From a virus, in IMG/VR virus record IMGVR_UViG_3300044612_000631, positions 1 through 43,912 of that record: DNA of 43,912 nucleotides. The stretch is one strand, 5' to 3'. Below are positions 39,689 to 43,912 of the stretch, in pieces. The translations under genes and the position numbers were made by a program. How positions within the stretch are numbered: position 1 is the stretch's first letter; each line of letters begins with the position of its first letter. Under the pieces are notes generated by a model. It ran no database searches. It worked only from the letters and a program-made list of their open reading frames with translations, and was not told the DNA's origin.

Positions 39689-39712
39689 CCCCCCATCCCT
39701 ACCCTTCCCCCC
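39689..39712 (-). other. Canonical G-quadruplex motif
   Basis: The leftward strand reads G6-AA-G3-TA-G3-AT-G6, four G runs of three or more with two-base loops. The 171-base gap 39610-39780 between the divergent early and late blocks contains this motif plus two inverted repeats. Confidence 0.7.
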
Positions 39713-39741
39713 ACTCGTTACATAACTCTTAGTGAGCATGG

Positions 39742-39758
39742 AACCACTGTGAGTGGTT
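39742..39758. promoter_or_regulatory. Inverted repeat upstream of small terminase
   Basis: AACCACT-GTG-AGTGGTT is a perfect 7-bp inverted repeat, 22 bases before the small terminase ATG. It could be an operator or the site recognised by small terminase itself. Function not shown. Confidence 0.5.
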
Positions 39759-39759
39759 G

Positions 39760-39779
39760 TAACGGAATGGCTTATTACC
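39760..39779 (+). promoter_or_regulatory. Variant of the TAACGAA-TGGGC motif at the late-block start
   Basis: TAACGGAATGGCTTATTACC directly precedes the small terminase ATG. No stop codon is used here, so this copy again argues for a real motif. Confidence 0.35.
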
Positions 39780-39780
39780 A

Positions 39781-40215
39781 ATGAAACAGAACGAAGAACT
39801 CACGCTTACATCACAGCAGCAGGAATATCTAGAGTGGCTTTGTACTGCTCCGTCGGAGCGTCAACCATCCTCAAAAGAAAAGATGGCAGGACACCTTGGC
39901 GTTAATGTCACAACGCTCCGCCGTTGGGAAAAGAAGGAAGTCTTCGTCAACCAATGGAAAACGGCGGTGGACGAAGTTCAGGGGTCTCCTGAGCGCACTC
40001 AGAGACTCCTAGACACGTTGTATGCCAAGGCTCTTGACGGTGATACCAAGTCTGCGCAGTTGTATCTGCAGGCAACGAACCGTATGGCTCCGCCTACGGT
40101 AACGGTTCAGTCTAATAAGAAAGCAGCAGAACTTTCTGATGCTGAGTTGGACTCTTTGATTGCTGCGGTAGCGGAGCGAGAGAAGGCTCAACGCACACAC
40201 TTGAAGGCATTGTGA
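39781..40215 (+). CDS. Small terminase subunit, complete
   Basis: The 144-residue protein has an N-terminal helix-turn-helix of the homeodomain phBC6A51 type (LTSQQQEYLEWL, then SKEKMAGHLGVNVTTLRRWE at 31-50). An oligomerisation-like helical middle and an acidic/basic C-terminus (SDAELDSLIAAVAEREKAQ) follow. It would bind the packaging site and feed DNA to large terminase. This is the first rightward gene after the divergent region and defines the missing part of the gene at 1-230. Confidence 0.82.
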   Translation: MKQNEELTLTSQQQEYLEWLCTAPSERQPSSKEKMAGHLGVNVTTLRRWEKKEVFVNQWKTAVDEVQGSPERTQRLLDTLYAKALDGDTKSAQLYLQATNRMAPPTVTVQSNKKAAELSDAELDSLIAAVAEREKAQRTHLKAL

Positions 40216-40352
40216 GTTTAGTCGAATGCCCAGAGTGTGGCGAAGAGTATCCACCTGTGGCAACACATTGGATTTGTCCAGCGTGCGGCATTGATGATAA
40301 ATCACAGCCGAAGATGGCGGTGTTTGAATTGAGGGATTATGGCGACAACTAA
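40212..40352 (+). CDS. 46-residue zinc-ribbon protein, right version
   Basis: Same protein as 227-367. The GTG start and the GTGA overlap with the upstream stop are kept, while the internal ATG of the left version is replaced by TTA. Cysteine pairs are unchanged. Confidence 0.7.
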   Translation: MSLVECPECGEEYPPVATHWICPACGIDDKSQPKMAVFELRDYGDN

Positions 40353-40656
40353 CGATGCGATGTTTAGCGCTCTTTCGGTAGCGTATCCGTCGACCGGTCA
40401 GACCCTTGGTGACTTGCTGTATGCGTTCTGGTCTGAGAAGGGTTTGCAGTATCGTGGGACTTTGGAGTATGAGTTCTATGTAGCGAACGGTGCTACTGGC
40501 ACAACTTTGGGTGATTTGGCAAATGATTACTTTTCACGGGTTTACCCGTTGGAGTTTGACATACAGAACTTTGATTTCTCTGACCCTGATGAATGGTTGG
40601 AGTTACAAGTATTTAGCCGTGTTGATACGGTTGAACAAGATATTTTTATTGGTTAG
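40339..40656 (+). CDS. Hypothetical 105-residue protein, right version
   Basis: Homologue of 354-671 with changes such as SALSVAYPSTGQ near the start and LQVFSRV near the end. Many of the base differences are synonymous, which shows the two versions have evolved under purifying selection rather than being sequencing noise. Confidence 0.7.
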   Translation: MATTNDAMFSALSVAYPSTGQTLGDLLYAFWSEKGLQYRGTLEYEFYVANGATGTTLGDLANDYFSRVYPLEFDIQNFDFSDPDEWLELQVFSRVDTVEQDIFIG

Positions 40657-40678
40657 GTAACGATTCAGGAGAACATAT

Positions 40679-41050
40679 ATGGCAACTTTTACAAAACTCG
40701 CACTTCAACCAGCAGGCACAACGGGAACAGGTCTTGGCATCAAGGTCGCTGCTACTGCAACTGCTGGTACCGCTATTCACACAGCGTCAGCAACAGCAAC
40801 AACCATTGATGAAATCTGGTTGTATGCAGTTAACTCTTCTGCTTCAGATGTGAAGTTGACAATTGAGTGGGGCGAAGCAACTGCACCAGATGGCAACATC
40901 GAATACACGGTTAAGGCTGAGAACGGTTTATATTTGATTGTTCCGGGTCTTTTGTTGCAAGGCAACGCTACTGCCAAGGTTGTTAAGGCGTTTGCTGCAA
41001 CCACAAACGTTATTGTGATTCACGGGTACGTTAACCGCATCACAGCGTAA
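40679..41050 (+). CDS. Ala/Thr-rich structural protein, right version
   Basis: Nearly identical at the protein level to 694-1065 (two visible substitutions, T to S and R to K) despite several silent changes. Confidence 0.7.
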   Translation: MATFTKLALQPAGTTGTGLGIKVAATATAGTAIHTASATATTIDEIWLYAVNSSASDVKLTIEWGEATAPDGNIEYTVKAENGLYLIVPGLLLQGNATAKVVKAFAATTNVIVIHGYVNRITA

Positions 41051-41061
41051 GGTCATCTCAG

Positions 41062-41967
41062 ATGCCTTCCTTTATTAGAAACACATCAGGTGGTAAAGCC
41101 ATCAGCGGTGGTTCGTTGGCTCCACGTTCACGCCGTGGTAACACTGACCAAGTTAATTCTTACTGGTCTGGCAGTAGTGTTGTTCAATTTGTTACCGACT
41201 ATTTAGTGCTTGCAGGTGGTGGTTCAGGCGGTTCACAGCGTGGCGGTGGTGGTGGAGCAGGTGGATTCCGTACATCTGCAGGAACTACTGGTGGTGGTGG
41301 TGCAGCAGAAGCATCTTTAACACTTGATGTTGGAACCCCATATAGCGTGCAAGTCGGTGGTGGTGGTAGTGCATCAAGCGGTACTAACTCTATATTCAGC
41401 ACGATTACTGCTACTGGTGGTGGTCGTGGTGGAAACAACACAACTGGTATTGAAGGTGGCTCTGGTGGTGGTGCAGGAGGAAACAGCAATACTGCTGGAG
41501 AACGGACAGCATCTCCAGTTCAAGGTTTTGCAGGGCGAACTGGAAACGACAATGTTAGCGGTGGCGGTGGCGGTGCTGGAAGTGGCACTGGTGTAAATAA
41601 AGACGGGGGAACAGGTCTGGCATCATCAATTACTGGTTCATCTGTGAACTATGCAGGTGGCGGTGGTGGTGGTTCAAATAGTGGTTATATTCCGGGATTG
41701 GGTAATGCTTTTGGTGGTGCAGACGGCGGCGGTGGAGGTGACGGAGGTTTAGAAGGAACAGGTGGTAAAGGCGGAGGCGGTGGTGGTCGTGGCGGTAACG
41801 CTTCTGGCAACGGCGCAAACGGTGGTAGCGGTGTTGTTATCTTGCGTTATCCCGATAGCAGAACAATTACTATTGGCGCTGGTCTTACTGGGTCTGAAAG
41901 TGCTGCATCGGGTGGATTCAAACGAGCAACAATTACTGCTGGCACTGGAACTGTGAGTTGGGCATAA
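41062..41967 (+). CDS. Glycine-rich tail adhesin-like protein, right allele
   Basis: The 301-residue protein shares its first 30 or so residues and the ending (TAGTGTVSW/F) with the allele at 1077, and differs almost throughout the glycine-rich part. It lacks the longer segment seen in the left allele. Gly-rich blocks include GGGGGAGGFR and GGGGGGSNSG. Such a pattern suits a receptor-binding tip under diversifying selection. Confidence 0.75.
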   Translation: MPSFIRNTSGGKAISGGSLAPRSRRGNTDQVNSYWSGSSVVQFVTDYLVLAGGGSGGSQRGGGGGAGGFRTSAGTTGGGGAAEASLTLDVGTPYSVQVGGGGSASSGTNSIFSTITATGGGRGGNNTTGIEGGSGGGAGGNSNTAGERTASPVQGFAGRTGNDNVSGGGGGAGSGTGVNKDGGTGLASSITGSSVNYAGGGGGGSNSGYIPGLGNAFGGADGGGGGDGGLEGTGGKGGGGGGRGGNASGNGANGGSGVVILRYPDSRTITIGAGLTGSESAASGGFKRATITAGTGTVSWA

Positions 41968-42317
41968 TGGCACATTACGCATTTTTAGATGAGAACAATG
42001 TTGTCACGGAAGTCATTGTTGGCATTGACGAAACAGAATTGATTGAAGGTTTGCCACCAGAGGAATGGTACGGAAACTTTCGTGGTCAAGTTTGCAAACG
42101 CACTTCATACAACAACAACATTCGCAAACAATATGCAGGTATTGGTTTCACTTATAATTCTGATGCTGATATTTTTATTGCACCACAACCATATCCATCT
42201 TGGTCTTTAGATAGTAATTATGATTGGCAGTCACCATCAAGTTTTCCTACAGATGGTGAGGCTTATTATTGGGATGAGGAATCATTATCATGGGTTCCAT
42301 TTCCAGACGCTGGATAA
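41967..42317 (+). CDS. Hypothetical tail-associated protein, right allele
   Basis: The 116-residue homologue of 2069-2404 has a different C-terminus (YYWDEESLSWVPFPDAG). It overlaps the surface protein gene directly by 28 bases, because no sulfotransferase gene lies between them. An in-frame ATG nine bases upstream (41958) would give three extra residues, but the TAATG-coupled start matches the left version. Confidence 0.7.
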   Translation: MAHYAFLDENNVVTEVIVGIDETELIEGLPPEEWYGNFRGQVCKRTSYNNNIRKQYAGIGFTYNSDADIFIAPQPYPSWSLDSNYDWQSPSSFPTDGEAYYWDEESLSWVPFPDAG

Positions 42318-43669
42318 TCTTTGTTCCAGTAGCCATACTGGCATTGTGGTCAACAGTTGCTAAAGCAGATGGTTTAGGCGACTGGACCGCTTCGCAGTCC
42401 TGCGCCACAGGTTCTGTGAACGTAGTTGAAGACTCGATTGTTATTACAGGGCCTGATGGTGGTGGGTGTCAAGGTATCAACTGGGTAAAGATTGAGACCA
42501 CAATCCCAGAGGGTGTGAATAGTGTTTCGTTCACATGGTCGTATTGGACTACTGATGGCTGGGTCTACGACCCGCCACAGTATGGTGTCAACGGTGTGTA
42601 CACATTACTAACACGGTTGAACCAAGCCACAGGGTCTTTGACGGTTGAAGTAACGGCTGGTGATATATTTACATTCAGACAGTATTCAATTGATTCGTGC
42701 TGTCAGCCGGGTCACTTAACGATAAGCGACCTTTCATTATGGGAATTTACAACAACATCCACGACCCCAACAATGACGATAGTTACTACTACTGTTCCAG
42801 AAACGACTGTCCCTGCCACCAGCACGACTTCTACGACAGTTCCAGAAACCTCAACATCAAGTACGAGTACAACGACGAGTACGACGTCTATTTCAACTAC
42901 GACAACCACGACGACAGTACCAAATACGACAACAACAAGTACGACGACTACAACATCGTCGACGACGACTACTACAACAACAAGTTCAACTCTTCCAGCA
43001 CCCGTTGAAATTTACGTTCCTGAAGCGCCGCCCGAAACAACGACAAGCACCACAGAGTTAGTAGAAGAGGAACCCATTCCAGAGGAGACGCTTCCAGAAG
43101 AAACAACCACGACAGTTGAAGAAGTGACCACAACAACTGAGGAAGTGACCACAACATCTGAAGCACCTGAAGAAACTAGCACAACGGTAGAGCCAAATTT
43201 GGAGCCAGATTTAGAGCCATTGGCTGAAGAAGAAGTAATGGCTTTATTGGCTGAAGCCACAACTGTTGAGGAACTTCAGGAAGCCCTAGAGGAGTTAACC
43301 CCTGAGCAGGTTGAGCAGGTTGTTGACCAGATTCTGGCACAGGAAGAACCACCCACCCCTGAGCAGGCTGTCGCTTTGGCGACCAGCCCAGAGGTGCTCT
43401 CAGTCGTGAGCCCACAGCAGGCTGTTGAAATCTTTGAGTCTTTAGATGTGGCGGAGATAAGCGAAGAGGAAAAGACTGCGGTCACAGAGGCTGTCCAGTC
43501 CGCACCCCTAGAGGTGCGACAAGCATTTGAAGAAACCATTGACATCTTTTCCGACGACTTTGGCGACTATGTTCCACTTGGCTCTGCTGTGCCAGTAGAT
43601 ACCCGTCGCACCCTGATTGCCGTAGCCGCTGGTGCTACAGCCATTGCTGTGTCTTCACGCAGACCGTAA
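42290..43669 (+). CDS. Secreted Thr-rich surface protein, right allele
   Basis: The 459-residue homologue of 2877-4229. The signal peptide (RRWIIFVPVAILALWSTVAKA), beta-rich domain with CCQPGHLTIS, and C-terminal helical part are conserved. The Thr/Ser linker is longer and rearranged. The ATG lies inside the preceding gene, exactly where the left version has the sulfotransferase start. Confidence 0.75.
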   Translation: MGSISRRWIIFVPVAILALWSTVAKADGLGDWTASQSCATGSVNVVEDSIVITGPDGGGCQGINWVKIETTIPEGVNSVSFTWSYWTTDGWVYDPPQYGVNGVYTLLTRLNQATGSLTVEVTAGDIFTFRQYSIDSCCQPGHLTISDLSLWEFTTTSTTPTMTIVTTTVPETTVPATSTTSTTVPETSTSSTSTTTSTTSISTTTTTTTVPNTTTTSTTTTTSSTTTTTTTSSTLPAPVEIYVPEAPPETTTSTTELVEEEPIPEETLPEETTTTVEEVTTTTEEVTTTSEAPEETSTTVEPNLEPDLEPLAEEEVMALLAEATTVEELQEALEELTPEQVEQVVDQILAQEEPPTPEQAVALATSPEVLSVVSPQQAVEIFESLDVAEISEEEKTAVTEAVQSAPLEVRQAFEETIDIFSDDFGDYVPLGSAVPVDTRRTLIAVAAGATAIAVSSRRP

Positions 43670-43685
43670 CGATTGGGGCTATTAG
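43667..43685 (+). promoter_or_regulatory. TAACGA-TGGGGC motif, right version
   Basis: TAACGATTGGGGCTATTAG, the counterpart of 4227-4245. The motif's ends are kept while the middle differs by an insertion/deletion-like shift. Confidence 0.4.
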
Positions 43686-43686
43686 C

Positions 43687-43854
43687 GTGAAGAAACTCTT
43701 ATCCGAAATCCATGCTTTGACTTGGACACTTGCAGGTACCGGTATGGTGCTTATTACGCTGTCTGGGCAAACCAAGGTTCTTGGCTGGGGAATCACCGTA
43801 ATAGCCGTGATAATCCATTTACTCGGCGTAATGTTCAAGGAGAACAATGAATAA
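43687..43854 (+). CDS. Small two-helix membrane protein, holin-like, right version
   Basis: The 55-residue copy of 4247-4414 with a single visible Ile-to-Val change. GTG start and 8-base overlap with the next gene are kept. Confidence 0.65.
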   Translation: MKKLLSEIHALTWTLAGTGMVLITLSGQTKVLGWGITVIAVIIHLLGVMFKENNE

Positions 43855-43912
43855 GGCAAAAGATATTGCAGGCAGAATTGTTGCACTTTTCCTCACCAAC
43901 GCCCTCGGCGTG
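43847..43912 (+). CDS. r1t-type holin-like protein, 5' part only (cut by window edge)
   Basis: First 22 codons of the gene whose full copy is at 4407-4676; identical over the part present. Confidence 0.7.
   Translation, partial: MNKAKDIAGRIVALFLTNALGV

Larger units (their letters stand above)
39986..43912. repeat. Right version of the diverged end repeat
   Basis: Second version of the 1-4472 locus. It ends inside the second holin-like gene, exactly where base 4472 lies in the left version. Its complete small terminase gene shows what is missing at the left edge. Because the two versions are not identical, they cannot be the two ends of one terminally redundant virion genome. Strain variation carried through assembly, or a true duplication, must be invoked. 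Confidence 0.93.

Overview
The window reads as the complete genome, plus an overlap, of a short-tailed double-stranded DNA phage (Caudoviricetes, podovirus-like) of an actinobacterium, probably an uncultured aquatic one. The host call rests on a WhiB-family regulator (33897-34148), a family restricted to actinobacteria and their phages. It is supported by a secreted protein with long Thr-rich linkers, by Gram-positive-type lysis genes with no spanins, and by moderate GC by eye. The short-tail call rests on portal, scaffold, capsid, an SU10/P22-like adaptor, a nozzle-like protein and large internal virion proteins, with no tail tube, sheath or tape measure. I see no tRNA, integrase, DNA polymerase, RNA polymerase or CRISPR array.

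The first 4472 bases (1-4472) and the last 3927 (39986-43912) are two diverged versions of the same locus, so the genome unit is about 39,985 bp. The overlap is not an exact terminal repeat. The two versions differ by many substitutions, carry different glycine-rich tail proteins, and only the left version has a sulfotransferase gene. The most likely reading is a circular or permuted genome assembled past its own start through a population variant. A true duplication of a receptor/surface cassette is the alternative.

Rightward (late) block: small terminase (39781-40215, and truncated 1-230), small structural genes, a glycine-rich adhesin-like protein, a secreted Thr-rich protein, two holin-like proteins, large terminase (4676), portal (6710), scaffold (8601), major capsid (9411), decoration-like protein (10384), a strong terminator (10810-10840), adaptor (11508), nozzle-like protein (12200), internal virion proteins ending in a 2696-residue giant (16949-25039), a tandemly duplicated gene pair (25039, 25942) and an M15 endolysin (26941).

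Leftward (early) block, read from 39609 down to 27320: small basic genes, a noncoding region with direct repeats, many tiny genes, an amidoligase (35903-36961) next to a class II glutamine-amidotransferase-like protein (34828-35838), WhiB, a transglycosylase, then a tightly coupled replication/recombination operon. That operon holds a Cas4-like nuclease, a DnaB-like helicase, an archaeo-eukaryotic primase, RusA, a 19-residue membrane micro-ORF, a PD-(D/E)XK nuclease and a sigma-70 region-4-like protein. Replication presumably uses the host polymerase.

The most striking non-coding signal is a 22-bp palindrome, AACTGAGA-N6-TCTCAGTT. It occurs six times (plus one half-site) and only in the leftward block, each copy at the end of one gene and upstream of the next. 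Several transcripts that would start there have long leader hairpins, CAA-rich spacers or G-quadruplex-forming runs. The amidoligase/amidotransferase pair sits under two of these palindromes, and the two proteins share a similar cysteine module. This is the best candidate for an under-described system in the window.
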